Origin: Solobacterium sp.
Lineage (GTDB): Bacteria; Bacillota_I; Bacilli_A; Erysipelotrichales; Erysipelotrichaceae
Direction: 5' to 3'
Assembly (NCBI GenBank): GCA_017510405.1
Contig: JAFWNG010000038.1
Span: 1-45,211 of the forward strand
Length of the DNA stretch: 45,211 nt
Part shown: piece after piece, positions 33,186 through 42,049 of the stretch
Numbering within the stretch: the stretch's first letter is position 1
How the letters are laid out: each line of letters opens with the position of its first letter
The notes under the pieces: generated by a model
Told to the model about the DNA's origin: nothing
Database searches by the model: none
What the model saw: the letters and a program-made list of their open reading frames with translations, nothing else
Translations under genes and position numbers: made by a program

Positions 33186-35378
33186 ATGAGAAAAGCTCTT
33201 CGTTATCTCAAACCGTTCTGGCTGTCAGTCATCGGTGTCATCGCACTTGTATTTGCGCAGGTGCAGCTCGAACTGGCACTGCCGGATTACATGTCCGATA
33301 TCGTTACGTATGGAATCCAGTACGGGGGCATCACGGAAGATGCCCCGAATGTCATGCGTTCTTCCACTGCCGATCTTCTGCAGTATTTCATGGATGAAGA
33401 TATCCGGACAGAACTATTGAATAATGCCTATACAAAGATCGAACAGAACGATCCTGCACATATAAAGGAATATCCGGTACTTGCCGAACAGGACATCTAT
33501 GTGCGCAATACGTCCTATAAAGGCGATACGGACATAGAGGCTGCTCTGCAGAAACCGTTCCTCATCGTGGGAATGCTGCAGAGAGAAGAAGTGCTCACCC
33601 AGATGGGCATCAAATCCCTGGATGAACTGAAGCTCATGCTGGAGAACGTACCCGGCGCTGCCGAAGGCATCGTATCCATGGTCGACAGCCAGATGAGCGG
33701 ATTCACTTCCGACAACCTCGGTGCCGCTGAGCGCATGATGATCCGCAGTGAATACGCCTCTGCGGGTCTGGATACCGACGCGATCCAGAACGGATATATC
33801 CTGCATGAAGGTCTGATCATGCTGGGGATCGCACTGCTTGGTTCCCTGTGTGCGATCGCTTCGGCGTTCCTGGCGTCCCGCACCGCTACCGGTGCCTGCC
33901 GCAATATGCGTGCCGATGTATTCCGCCGCGTGGAATCCTTCTCCAATGAAGAGTTCTCCCGTTTCTCCACCGCATCCCTCATCACCCGCACCACGAACGA
34001 CATCCAGCAGGTACAGATGTTTCTGACGATGCTGTTAAGGATCGTCCTGTTCGCACCGTTCATGGGATTCACTTCCCTGTTCAAGGTGCTCCGCTACAGA
34101 CAGCTTGCCTCCGTGCTCGGCTGGACGATCCTGATCATGATCGCACTCATGATCACCGTATTCTTCTTCACCTATCCGAAGTTCAAGATCGCACAGAAGC
34201 TCGTTGACCGGCTCAATCTCGTTACCCGCGAACAGCTCGACGGCATGCTGGTCATCCGTGCCTTCAACAACGAGGATATCGAAGAAAAGCGCTTCGACGA
34301 AGTCAATACCGATATTACAAAGCTGAATATCTTCCTGAACCGGACGATGTCGGTGATCTCACCGATCATGTCGTTCCTGATGAGTTCTGTATCCGTACTG
34401 ATCATCTGGATCGGTGCCAATCAGATCGATATCGGCGCCATGCAGATCGGCGATATGATGGCCTTCCTGCAGTATGCCATCCATGTCCTGATGTCCTTCA
34501 TGATCGTCGCCATGATCTTCATCATGATCCCGCGTTCCTCCGTCTCTGCCAACCGTGTATTCGAAGTGCTTGAGACCGTTCCGTCCATCCATGATCCGAA
34601 AGAACCGAAGCATCTGCCGGAAGGAAACCAGATCATTACGTTTGATCATGTTCATTTCCGCTATCCGAAGGCAGAGCAGGACGTGCTGGAAGACATCAAT
34701 TTCACTGCTTCTCCGGGTGAGACAGTTGCCTTCATCGGTTCCACCGGTTCCGGCAAGTCCACTCTGGTCAACCTTCTGCCGCGTTTCTTCGATGTCACCC
34801 AGGGCGCGATCCGCTACGGTGACACCGATATCCGTGACGTCACCCAGCATGAGCTGCGCGACCGGATCGGCTATGTGCCCCAGAAGGGCATCCTCTTCTC
34901 CGGAACGATCCGTTCCAACCTGCTCTATGCGGATGAAAACGCCTCCGAGGAAACACTGGACAATGCGCTGGAAGTTTCCCAGGCCCGCGAATTCGTAGAC
35001 GGCCGTCCGGAAAAGATCGATGATCCGATCGCTCAGGGCGGAACCAACGTCTCCGGCGGACAGAAGCAGCGACTTTCCATTGCCCGTGCTCTGTCCAAGC
35101 AGGCCGATGTATTCATCTTCGACGATACATTCAGCGCGCTGGACTACAAGACCGACGCAAAGCTTCGTGAAGCACTGAACGCTATGATCAAAAAGACCGG
35201 CGCAACGGTGCTGATCGTTGCCCAGCGCATCAGTACGATCATGCATGCGGACAAAATCGTTGTCCTGGATCAGGGAAAGGTCGCCGGTATCGGCACCCAC
35301 GAAGAACTGCTGAAAAACTGCAGTGTCTATCAGGAGATCGCATACTCCCAGCTGAATGAGGAGGAACTGGCCAAATGA
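33186..35378 (+). CDS. Heterodimeric ABC exporter half-transporter, degenerate-site subunit
   Basis: This 730-residue protein has six membrane helices in the ABC exporter fold and a C-terminal nucleotide-binding domain: Walker A GSTGSGKS (518-525), signature VSGGQ (622-626) and Walker B VFIFDD. The catalytic Glu is replaced by Asp647 and the H-loop His by Gln680 (VAQRIST), so its own ATP site is degenerate. A large extracytoplasmic region of over 150 residues lies between helices 1 and 2. It overlaps the partner gene by 4 nt (ATGA). Members of this TM287/288-type group export drugs, peptides or lipids. The start follows AGGAGG at 12 nt. Confidence 0.92.
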   Translation: MRKALRYLKPFWLSVIGVIALVFAQVQLELALPDYMSDIVTYGIQYGGITEDAPNVMRSSTADLLQYFMDEDIRTELLNNAYTKIEQNDPAHIKEYPVLAEQDIYVRNTSYKGDTDIEAALQKPFLIVGMLQREEVLTQMGIKSLDELKLMLENVPGAAEGIVSMVDSQMSGFTSDNLGAAERMMIRSEYASAGLDTDAIQNGYILHEGLIMLGIALLGSLCAIASAFLASRTATGACRNMRADVFRRVESFSNEEFSRFSTASLITRTTNDIQQVQMFLTMLLRIVLFAPFMGFTSLFKVLRYRQLASVLGWTILIMIALMITVFFFTYPKFKIAQKLVDRLNLVTREQLDGMLVIRAFNNEDIEEKRFDEVNTDITKLNIFLNRTMSVISPIMSFLMSSVSVLIIWIGANQIDIGAMQIGDMMAFLQYAIHVLMSFMIVAMIFIMIPRSSVSANRVFEVLETVPSIHDPKEPKHLPEGNQIITFDHVHFRYPKAEQDVLEDINFTASPGETVAFIGSTGSGKSTLVNLLPRFFDVTQGAIRYGDTDIRDVTQHELRDRIGYVPQKGILFSGTIRSNLLYADENASEETLDNALEVSQAREFVDGRPEKIDDPIAQGGTNVSGGQKQRLSIARALSKQADVFIFDDTFSALDYKTDAKLREALNAMIKKTGATVLIVAQRISTIMHADKIVVLDQGKVAGIGTHEELLKNCSVYQEIAYSQLNEEELAK

Positions 35379-37231
35379 GTGAAAGAAGACAGCCGCCCCG
35401 TCAGCACGGCGGTCCCCGGGGCATGATGGCCGGTGATAAGGCCAAGAATTTCAAAGGTACGGTCGTTAAGCTGATCCGCTACATGAAGCCGTACTATGTA
35501 CAGATCCTGTTCATCCTCTTCTTCGCGATCGGTTCCACGGTGTTCTCCATCATTGGTCCGAAGATCCTCGGCTCTGCCACAACAAAACTTGCCGAAGGAC
35601 TGTTTGCCAAGTATTCCGGAACCGGCGGGATCGACTTTGACGCCATCAAGAAGATCTTACTTACGCTTCTGACGATCTATGTCGTCTCTGCCCTGTTCAA
35701 CTATGCGCAGGGATGGATCATGGCCGGCGTCACCCAGAGTGTTACATACAAACTGCGGGAAGAGATCTCCCAGAAGATCAACCGCCTGCCGCTGAAGTTC
35801 TTTGACAAGCAGACCCATGGTGAAGTGCTCTCCCGTGTGACCAATGACGTCGCTACGGTATCCCAGTCTCTCAACCAGGCAGTCCAGCAGGTATTCACTT
35901 CCGTGATCATGATCATCGGCATCCTGTACATGATGATCTCCATCTCGTGGAAACTGACGATCATGGCACTCATCGTCGTACCGCTGTCCGGCATGGCAGC
36001 CGCAGTCGTTGTCATGAACTCCCAGAAATACTTCAAAGCCCAGCAGACGACGCTCGGCAATGTCAACGGACATATCGAAGAGATGTACGGCGGTCATATC
36101 GTCATGAAGGCATTCAACGGCGAAGAGCGCTCCATCCGGGAATTCAATGAACTGAATGAGAAACTGTACGAATCCGCATGGAAAGCACAGTTCATCTCCG
36201 GAACGATGCAGCCGATCACAAGCTTCATCGGAAACCTCGGATACGTGGGATGCTGCGTACTGGGCGGCTACCTTGCTGTCCACGAAGGACTTGCCATCGG
36301 TGACATCCAGGCATTCATCTCCTACGTACGCAACTTCAACCAGCCGATCACGCAGACAGCGCAGATCATGAACATTCTGCAGTCCACTGCCGCAGCCGCG
36401 GAACGTGTCTTCGAATTCCTCGAAGAAGCAGAAGAAGTACCGGATGTCAGCGAACCGCTGTCCATCCATGATGAAAACGGCAATCTGAAGCTGAAGGGCA
36501 ACGTTACATTCGAAAATGTACACTTCGGCTATGATCCGGACAATATCATCATCCACGACTTCAACGCCTATATCCGCTACGGTTCCACAGTAGCCATCGT
36601 CGGACCGACCGGTGCCGGCAAGACCACCATGGTGAAACTGCTCATGCGTTTCTATGATCTCAACGGCGGTCATATCTACGTGGACGGCAAAGATATCACA
36701 AAACTGCGCCGCCACGACCTGCGCTCTGCCTTCGGCATGGTACTGCAGGACGCATGGCTGCACTCCGGCACGATCATGGATAATATCCGCTACGGCCGTC
36801 CGGACGCTACCGATGAAGAAGTCATCGCAGCCGCAGACGCTGCCTACGTCGACCACTTCATCCGGACGCTGGAAGACGGCTACCAGACCGTGATTAACGA
36901 AGAATCCACCAACATCTCCCAGGGACAGAAGCAGCTGCTTACCATTGCCCGCGCCTTCCTGTCCGATCCGAAGATCCTGATCCTGGATGAAGCGACTTCC
37001 TCGGTCGATACCCGTACCGAGGTCCTGATCCAGAAAGGCATGGAAAACCTGATGAAGGGACGTACCTCCTTCATCATTGCCCACCGCCTTTCCACCATCC
37101 GCAACGCCGATATGATCCTGGTCATGGATCACGGCGATATCGTCGAGATCGGCACCCATCAGGAACTTCTCGACAAAGACGGCTTCTACGCCCAGCTGTA
37201 CAACTCGCAGTTCGAAGAAGCGTCAGCTTAA
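35375..37231 (+). CDS. Heterodimeric ABC exporter half-transporter, catalytic-site subunit
   Basis: This 618-residue ABC exporter half has six membrane helices, Walker A GPTGAGKT, Walker B ILILDEATSSVD with the catalytic Glu, and a normal H-loop (IIAHRLST). Its signature is ISQGQ instead of LSGGQ; this completes the degenerate site formed with the partner's Asp/Gln-substituted Walker B and H-loop. The pair therefore shows the expected asymmetry of TM287/288, LmrCD or BmrCD transporters. The N-terminal tail is Arg/Pro/Gly-rich. A bidirectional terminator follows, shared with the convergent TetR gene. Confidence 0.93.
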   Translation: MSERRQPPRQHGGPRGMMAGDKAKNFKGTVVKLIRYMKPYYVQILFILFFAIGSTVFSIIGPKILGSATTKLAEGLFAKYSGTGGIDFDAIKKILLTLLTIYVVSALFNYAQGWIMAGVTQSVTYKLREEISQKINRLPLKFFDKQTHGEVLSRVTNDVATVSQSLNQAVQQVFTSVIMIIGILYMMISISWKLTIMALIVVPLSGMAAAVVVMNSQKYFKAQQTTLGNVNGHIEEMYGGHIVMKAFNGEERSIREFNELNEKLYESAWKAQFISGTMQPITSFIGNLGYVGCCVLGGYLAVHEGLAIGDIQAFISYVRNFNQPITQTAQIMNILQSTAAAAERVFEFLEEAEEVPDVSEPLSIHDENGNLKLKGNVTFENVHFGYDPDNIIIHDFNAYIRYGSTVAIVGPTGAGKTTMVKLLMRFYDLNGGHIYVDGKDITKLRRHDLRSAFGMVLQDAWLHSGTIMDNIRYGRPDATDEEVIAAADAAYVDHFIRTLEDGYQTVINEESTNISQGQKQLLTIARAFLSDPKILILDEATSSVDTRTEVLIQKGMENLMKGRTSFIIAHRLSTIRNADMILVMDHGDIVEIGTHQELLDKDGFYAQLYNSQFEEASA

Positions 37232-37238
37232 ACGTTAT

Positions 37239-37270
37239 AAAACTCAGGCATTTCACACACCTGAGTTTTT
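37239..37270. terminator. Bidirectional terminator between ABC exporter and TetR genes
   Basis: AAAACTCAGG (37239-37248) and CCTGAGTTTTT (37260-37270) form an 8- to 10-bp stem with A/T flanks that work on both strands. Confidence 0.83.
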
Positions 37271-37820
37271 ATTTCTGTTTTTCGGTTTTCAGCAGTAATT
37301 CCAGTATCCTGCGGTCTTCTTCCAGCAGATCAAAGTTCTTCCCGTTCAGACACCACAGAACAATATTCCCGGTAAAGACAGACAGAACCGTTTTCAGCAA
37401 TTCTTCCGCTGTATGATCCTGGCGAAATTCACCGGTCTTCTGGCCTTCAGCGATACTGTCCATCATTTCCTGATAGACCTTTGTGCTCACAAACATACTG
37501 TTGAACGCACCGGGCATTTCATTTCTTCGTCCGGCAATCAATACCATCAGAATATCCGGGTTCAGTTCCATGACCGGTTCTGTCAGCTGTCTGAGGATAG
37601 CGGAAAGACGTTCTGTCATTGTGACGGCGGTGATATTTTCCTGTACATCCTGCATTTTTCCGCCGACATACCAGTCGATCACATCTTCCTTACTTTCAAA
37701 ATGATGGTAAAAACTGCCCTTTGTCACTCCGCACTCCGCACAGATCCGGTTGATACTGACCGCATCGTATCCATATGTCTGCCATAACCGTATGGCTGTT
37801 TGTGCCAGTTCATTCTTCAT
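37269..37820 (-). CDS. TetR/AcrR family transcriptional regulator
   Basis: This 183-residue protein has the TetR helix-turn-helix (about 18-45; INRICAECGVTKGSFYHHFESKED) and an alpha-helical ligand domain. The start at 37820 (MKNELAQTA) fits the family; no good ribosome-binding site is present, and a TACAAT lies 7 nt upstream, so translation could be leaderless. It diverges from the SDR gene; the perfect palindrome at 37887-37904 is the likely operator for SDR control. It also lies convergent to the ABC exporter, so that might be a target too. Confidence 0.88.
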   Translation of the reverse strand: MKNELAQTAIRLWQTYGYDAVSINRICAECGVTKGSFYHHFESKEDVIDWYVGGKMQDVQENITAVTMTERLSAILRQLTEPVMELNPDILMVLIAGRRNEMPGAFNSMFVSTKVYQEMMDSIAEGQKTGEFRQDHTAEELLKTVLSVFTGNIVLWCLNGKNFDLLEEDRRILELLLKTEKQK

Positions 37821-37843
37821 ATTGTCTATTGTACACGATACTC

Positions 37844-37872
37844 TTGAGTCCCTGCATCCCTTCAAGTATAAT
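37844..37872 (+). promoter_or_regulatory. Promoter of the SDR gene
   Basis: TTGAGT (37844-37849) and TATAAT (37867-37872) are exactly 17 nt apart, close to consensus. The start codon of the SDR gene is 50 nt downstream, after the palindromic operator. Confidence 0.8.
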
Positions 37873-37886
37873 GACAGCAGAAAAGC

Positions 37887-37904
37887 AACATACCGCGGTA
37901 TGTT
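37887..37904. promoter_or_regulatory. Perfect 18-bp palindromic operator
   Basis: AACATACCGCGGTATGTT is fully self-complementary. It lies 14 nt downstream of the SDR -10 element, over the early transcribed region, and has the ATACCG/CGGTAT core often seen in TetR-family operators. The adjacent TetR gene is the likely binder. Confidence 0.7.
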
Positions 37905-37922
37905 TTTGGAAAGGAAAATACA

Positions 37923-38684
37923 ATGGGTAAATTAACAGGTAAAGTTGCTGTTGTGACCGGTGCGTCCAGCGGCATGGGCAAAGAGATCGTTACACTTTTT
38001 GCCAAAGAAGGTGCGAGCGTTGTCGCAGTCGCAAGAAGAAAAGAACGTCTGGAGGATCTGGCTGCGTCATTAAAGGATGAAGAAGGCACAGTACTGGCAT
38101 ATCCGGGTGATATCTCCAGCAAGGATGTCAACGAGGCAATGATCGACTTCGCAGTGGAAAAGTTCGGAAAGCTGGATATCCTCGTCAACAATGCCGGTAT
38201 CATGGATGATATGGCAGCTGTCGGTGACTTCAATGACGACAAACTGCTGCAGGTATTCTCTGTCAATGTCTATGGTCCGTTCTATGCAACACGCAAAGCA
38301 GTCAATACCTTTAAGGCACAGGGCTCCAAAGGCTCCATCGTACACATTGCCAGTGAAGGTGCGTACAAGACATGTGCAGGTGCTGTCTACTGTGCAAGCA
38401 AATCTGCAGTTGTCACACTGTCCCGCAACACAGCCTATATGTACAAAAATGAGGGCATCCGCTCCAATGCGATCATTGCCGGCGGCTTTGTCACAGAGAT
38501 CTCCACATCCATGGGTATGCCGGATATGGAAGCATATGGCAAACTGCAGCCGAATCTTGCGACATCTCCGGCTCCGGGCGACCCGGTCGAGATCGCAAAA
38601 GCAGTCGTATTCCTTGCGTCTGACGATGCCGCATATATCAGCGGTGCAGAGCTTGCAGTGGACGGCGGCTGGTGCGCAGCCTGA
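37923..38684 (+). CDS. Short-chain dehydrogenase/reductase (SDR)
   Basis: This 253-residue classical SDR has TGASSGMG (12-19) for NAD(P) binding, NNAG (89-92), and the catalytic Ser144, Tyr156 and Lys160 (YCASK). Arg39/Lys40 after the second strand suggest NADP(H). The substrate is unknown; gut Bacillota use such enzymes on steroids, sugars and carbonyls, but no diagnostic residue pins this one. It has its own promoter, a TetR-type palindrome and a terminator, so it is likely induced by a ligand of the divergent TetR protein. Confidence 0.9.
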   Translation: MGKLTGKVAVVTGASSGMGKEIVTLFAKEGASVVAVARRKERLEDLAASLKDEEGTVLAYPGDISSKDVNEAMIDFAVEKFGKLDILVNNAGIMDDMAAVGDFNDDKLLQVFSVNVYGPFYATRKAVNTFKAQGSKGSIVHIASEGAYKTCAGAVYCASKSAVVTLSRNTAYMYKNEGIRSNAIIAGGFVTEISTSMGMPDMEAYGKLQPNLATSPAPGDPVEIAKAVVFLASDDAAYISGAELAVDGGWCAA

Positions 38685-38699
38685 CATAAATACAGGACG

Positions 38700-38730
38700 A
38701 AGCTGTGTCCGTCCGGATGCAGCTTTTTTT
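38700..38730 (+). terminator. Terminator after the SDR gene
   Basis: AAGCTG (38700-38705) and CAGCTT (38720-38725) pair around a GC-rich loop and are followed by a T-run to 38730, immediately before the ECF-type -35 element of the next operon. Confidence 0.72.
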
Positions 38731-38756
38731 GTGACCGCTTGTATCCGTTTCCCGTC
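38730..38756 (+). promoter_or_regulatory. ECF-type promoter of the sigma-serpin operon
   Basis: TGTGAC (38730-38735) and CGTC (38753-38756) are separated by 17 nt, the layout of ECF sigma promoters (for example B. subtilis SigX/SigM). The same TGTGAC-N17-CGT pattern precedes the second ECF operon at 42526-42552, suggesting autoregulation. Confidence 0.6.
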
Positions 38757-38777
38757 ATAATAGGTAGAGAGGGTCCT

Positions 38778-39338
38778 ATGGAAGACAAAGAGATCGTAGA
38801 TCTGTATTTTGAGCGAAACGAAGAAGCGCTGCGGCATACCGAAGAAACCTACGGAAGTTTCTGCCGGCACCTGTCTTTTAACATACTTCACAATCGCGCC
38901 GACGCAGAGGAATGCGTCAACGATACATGGGTGCGTACATGGAACAGTATTCCTCCGGAGCGTCCGTACAGTCTGCGTGCCTACCTGGCAAAGATCACCC
39001 GCAACCTGTCCTTCGACCGCTATGAGAAGATCCACGCACAGAAGCGGGGAAACGGTGAAACAGCGGTCATCCTGGATGAACTGGCAGAGTGCATTCCCTC
39101 GGACGCCTCCGTGGAAGAAGAAGTGCATCTGCACCAGCTCACCGAAGCGATCACCCGCTTCCTTGCCGGCTGCCCCGAACAGCAGCGTGTTCTTTTTGTC
39201 CGCCGCTACTTCTTCAATGAATCACTCAGAGATATTTCTTCACGCACCGGCATCACCCGCGGAAATGCCAAAACGATCCTGTACCGCATGCGCACGGATC
39301 TGCGTGAATTCCTGAAACAGGAGGATTATATCCAATGA
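38778..39338 (+). CDS. ECF-type RNA polymerase sigma factor 1
   Basis: This 186-residue protein has sigma-70 region 2 (about 10-85; EECVNDTWVRTWNSIPPERP and RAYLAKITRNLSFDRYEK) and region 4 (about 130-180; LREF-proximal helix-turn-helix ESLRDISSRTGITRGNAKT). The start at 38778 follows AGAGGG; an extension to 38739 is not needed. It overlaps the serpin gene by 4 nt. The sigma factor would direct transcription of its own operon and other envelope genes, restrained by the serpin's N-terminal cytoplasmic part. Confidence 0.9.
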   Translation: MEDKEIVDLYFERNEEALRHTEETYGSFCRHLSFNILHNRADAEECVNDTWVRTWNSIPPERPYSLRAYLAKITRNLSFDRYEKIHAQKRGNGETAVILDELAECIPSDASVEEEVHLHQLTEAITRFLAGCPEQQRVLFVRRYFFNESLRDISSRTGITRGNAKTILYRMRTDLREFLKQEDYIQ

Positions 39339-40762
39339 AAAAAGAAGATCTGTATAAAGCTGTCGGAGACATTCCGGACGGCTATATCAACGAAAGTGAA
39401 GCCTTTCAGAAAAAACGCAGATACCGGCGTTCGCTTTGGCTTCTGCCGCTCGCCGCAGCTGTCGCAATACTGCTGCTGTGGCCGAAACATACCGCTCCCG
39501 GCATAACAGACCCGGTTCTTTCACCGATGGTCCTGGCCGAAGCGGAAATGCCGGAACCGCTCACAGACATTACCGATCTGGAGCGTTTCCAGTACAGCGA
39601 GGATTTCTTTACATGGTGGGAAGACTTCAGTAAACGGCGGAACGCGTCCCTTGATGTCAATTCCCCGATCGGTTCCTTCTATGAGAACGCCATACCGGTC
39701 CTGCTGGGAAACAGCACGGAAAACCGGATCGTATCCCCGATCAATATCTGGATGGCGCTTGCCATGCTGGAGGAGACCACGGCGGGAAATACACAGAAAG
39801 AAATTCTGCAGGCACTTGGCGTGCAGGATACGAAGCAGCTGCGCACGATCGCCAACGCTGTGTGGAACGCCTGCTACGATGATACGCCTGCCCTGCAGTG
39901 CCTGCTGGCCAATTCCATGTGGCTGAACGGAGCGCGTTCCTTCCATACCGATACACTGAAGGTCCTGGCAGATACGTACAAAGCATCCTCCTATGCCGGC
40001 GACCCGTCGGATCCTGCCTTTACGAAGATGTTTCAGGACTGGCTCAACAAAAATACGAAAGAACTGCTGAAAGACGCAGTATCCGAGGAAGAGTTTTCCT
40101 CGGACATGGTCCTGACCCTGGCATCTTCTCTGTATTACAAGAACTCCTGGGCAATGCGCTTCAACGCTTCTCTGACGGATACGCAGCCGTTCCATACGCC
40201 CGAAGGCACTGTTGATACAGAATTCCTGCATAACACAGATCATTATGATCTGTATGCCGGTAATACCTGGACAGCCGTATGCCTGCCGCTGGCAGACGGC
40301 GGAAACATGTATATCTACCTGCCGGACGAAGGACATACACCGGAAGAAGTACTGCGGGATCCTGCAATATACGCTCCGATGCGGAAAACCGCAACACCGG
40401 CAAACGCTGAAAATGACCTGGTCGTCCTCAGCCTCCCTTCCTTTGATATCTCCGGCAGCCTGGATCTCTGTGAGATCCTGCAGGAACTTGGCATCCGCAG
40501 CGTATTCACCATGGAAGCTGACTTCTCGCCGCTCTGTGATGAGAAAGGACTCTGTGTTTCCGATGCCCATCACGCCGCCCGCCTCATCGTGGACGAAGAA
40601 GGTGTCACAGGCGCTGCCTATACAGAAATCGCGATTGCGGAAGGTGCCATCGAGCCGGGTGAAACCGTTGAGTTCACCGTTGACCGTCCCTTCGCCTTCA
40701 CGGTCGTCCACGCTGATTCCTCGATCCTCTTCAGCGGCATCGTTACTCATCCTGAAAAATAA
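39335..40762 (+). CDS. Membrane-anchored serpin with anti-sigma-like N-terminus
   Basis: This 475-residue protein has about 30 cytoplasmic residues (MKKEDLYKAVGDIPDGYINE), one membrane helix (about 33-50), a linker and an external serpin domain (about 105-472; VSPINIWMALAMLEETTAG, LASSLYYKNSWAMRF). The reactive-loop region has DEEGVTGAAYTEIAI followed by VDRPFAFTVVH. The hinge has Val where Thr/Ser is usual at P14, so inhibitory strength is uncertain. Serpins irreversibly trap serine or cysteine proteases. Coupling to an ECF sigma gene (4-nt overlap) suggests the N-terminus works as anti-sigma and the serpin as external sensor or inhibitor. Confidence 0.9.
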   Translation: MKKEDLYKAVGDIPDGYINESEAFQKKRRYRRSLWLLPLAAAVAILLLWPKHTAPGITDPVLSPMVLAEAEMPEPLTDITDLERFQYSEDFFTWWEDFSKRRNASLDVNSPIGSFYENAIPVLLGNSTENRIVSPINIWMALAMLEETTAGNTQKEILQALGVQDTKQLRTIANAVWNACYDDTPALQCLLANSMWLNGARSFHTDTLKVLADTYKASSYAGDPSDPAFTKMFQDWLNKNTKELLKDAVSEEEFSSDMVLTLASSLYYKNSWAMRFNASLTDTQPFHTPEGTVDTEFLHNTDHYDLYAGNTWTAVCLPLADGGNMYIYLPDEGHTPEEVLRDPAIYAPMRKTATPANAENDLVVLSLPSFDISGSLDLCEILQELGIRSVFTMEADFSPLCDEKGLCVSDAHHAARLIVDEEGVTGAAYTEIAIAEGAIEPGETVEFTVDRPFAFTVVHADSSILFSGIVTHPEK

Positions 40763-40781
40763 CGCACACTGTTATCGCACC

Positions 40782-40823
40782 AAAAAAGCTTCTGTTTCCG
40801 GTATCCCCGGTACAGAAGCTTTT
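40782..40823. terminator. Bidirectional terminator between the two ECF operons
   Basis: AAGCTTCTG (40786-40794) and CAGAAGCTT (40813-40821) form a perfect 9-bp stem with A-run upstream and TTT downstream, serving the serpin gene (plus) and the anti-sigma gene (minus). Confidence 0.85.
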
Positions 40824-40825
40824 CA

Positions 40826-42049
40826 TCAGTATACAAAGAATTCGTGGTAATCATCCAGATCCGGCAGGATCTGAACGATCGTTTCATATTCCCCGGTCCG
40901 GTTATTCATGAAGGACAGACGGTTCCGGTCAAAGGAAGGTATGTATTCTTTCAGCAGCCGCAGTCCGTCCGGTCCGCCGATGATCTCATATTCCCCGCTG
41001 TCTGTCATCTTCAGAAATGCCAGATAGCAGCCCGGTTCTGCCAGGATATCATCCTCAGCGAGATACTGTGTGTATTTCCCATCTTTCTCCAGTATCCCGC
41101 CTTTGCGGATATAGCGGCTGGATTGTGCAGTCAGTTCCTCGGAATAGGACTGATACAGTGTAAAGTAACCGCCTGTCCAGACTTCTCCGTCTTTTTCGAA
41201 ACAGGTATCTGTCGTTACGATATGGATCATACCAGCCAGATCCGCTTCCCGGTACAGATCCATTCCGTCTGTTTCCGGTATACTTCCGGTCACGATGCTT
41301 TCCTCTGCCTGCAGATCTTCCAGTATATTCACTTTCCCCGGTGTAAGCGCGATCGGCTGTGTCACGATCGATCGGATGCAGTCGGTCATTTCTTTTTCAC
41401 TGACATTCTTTGTCCAGATATCAAAGTGCCAGCCATCGTGGGACAGATACGCCTCGGTAAGATTCTCATACCGGAAGAGCAGAACATCCGTTCCGCTGAT
41501 CTTCGACATTTCTGCCTCCTCGCTGAGTTCTGACTTTTCATACATCTCACGCGGACGTCTTTCCGCACTTTGTGAAAGGAACAGATTCAGCCACCGGTTT
41601 CCATCATTACGATCCGATGTAAATACTTGATAGGCATAGAAGTCTTCGTCTTCGGCAAGAAAAAGATGCTCTGTCCGACGGAGGTATGCTCTGAACATCG
41701 CCGCCCTCGCATCTGCATACGGCAGAACGACTTTATTCATGATCGTAAGTTCATCTTCCGTGACCGGCACAGCCAGCAGTCCCATACTGTCCGCCAGACT
41801 CGACTCTATGGATGCAGGATCTGCTTCATTGAACACGATATGATCTTCCGGTACTGTTTCTTTACTGACCGGTTTATACCCGCTCCAGTACCCGGCAGAC
41901 GGCAGGATCACCGCTGTCAGCACCGCCGCTGCGGAAACAACTGGTATCCATATCTTTTTCGGTATTCGTTTTCTCTTTCCCTGCAGGACACGATTTCTGG
42001 CGTCCTGCGGCAACCCGATCTTTTTAACCGTTTCATGTATCGGATTCAT
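40826..42049 (-). CDS. Putative membrane anti-sigma factor
   Basis: This about 407-residue protein has about 32 cytoplasmic residues (NPIHETVKKIGLPQDARNRVLQGKRKRIPKK), one membrane helix (about 33-55) and a large external domain of unknown fold. The layout and its position directly after an ECF sigma gene (overlap of about 17-20 nt) fit a transmembrane anti-sigma factor with an extracellular sensor. No RsiW zinc motif is visible. Two adjacent ATG codons (42052, 42049) are possible starts; GAGGAG spacing favours the second. Confidence 0.75.
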   Translation of the reverse strand: MNPIHETVKKIGLPQDARNRVLQGKRKRIPKKIWIPVVSAAAVLTAVILPSAGYWSGYKPVSKETVPEDHIVFNEADPASIESSLADSMGLLAVPVTEDELTIMNKVVLPYADARAAMFRAYLRRTEHLFLAEDEDFYAYQVFTSDRNDGNRWLNLFLSQSAERRPREMYEKSELSEEAEMSKISGTDVLLFRYENLTEAYLSHDGWHFDIWTKNVSEKEMTDCIRSIVTQPIALTPGKVNILEDLQAEESIVTGSIPETDGMDLYREADLAGMIHIVTTDTCFEKDGEVWTGGYFTLYQSYSEELTAQSSRYIRKGGILEKDGKYTQYLAEDDILAEPGCYLAFLKMTDSGEYEIIGGPDGLRLLKEYIPSFDRNRLSFMNNRTGEYETIVQILPDLDDYHEFFVY

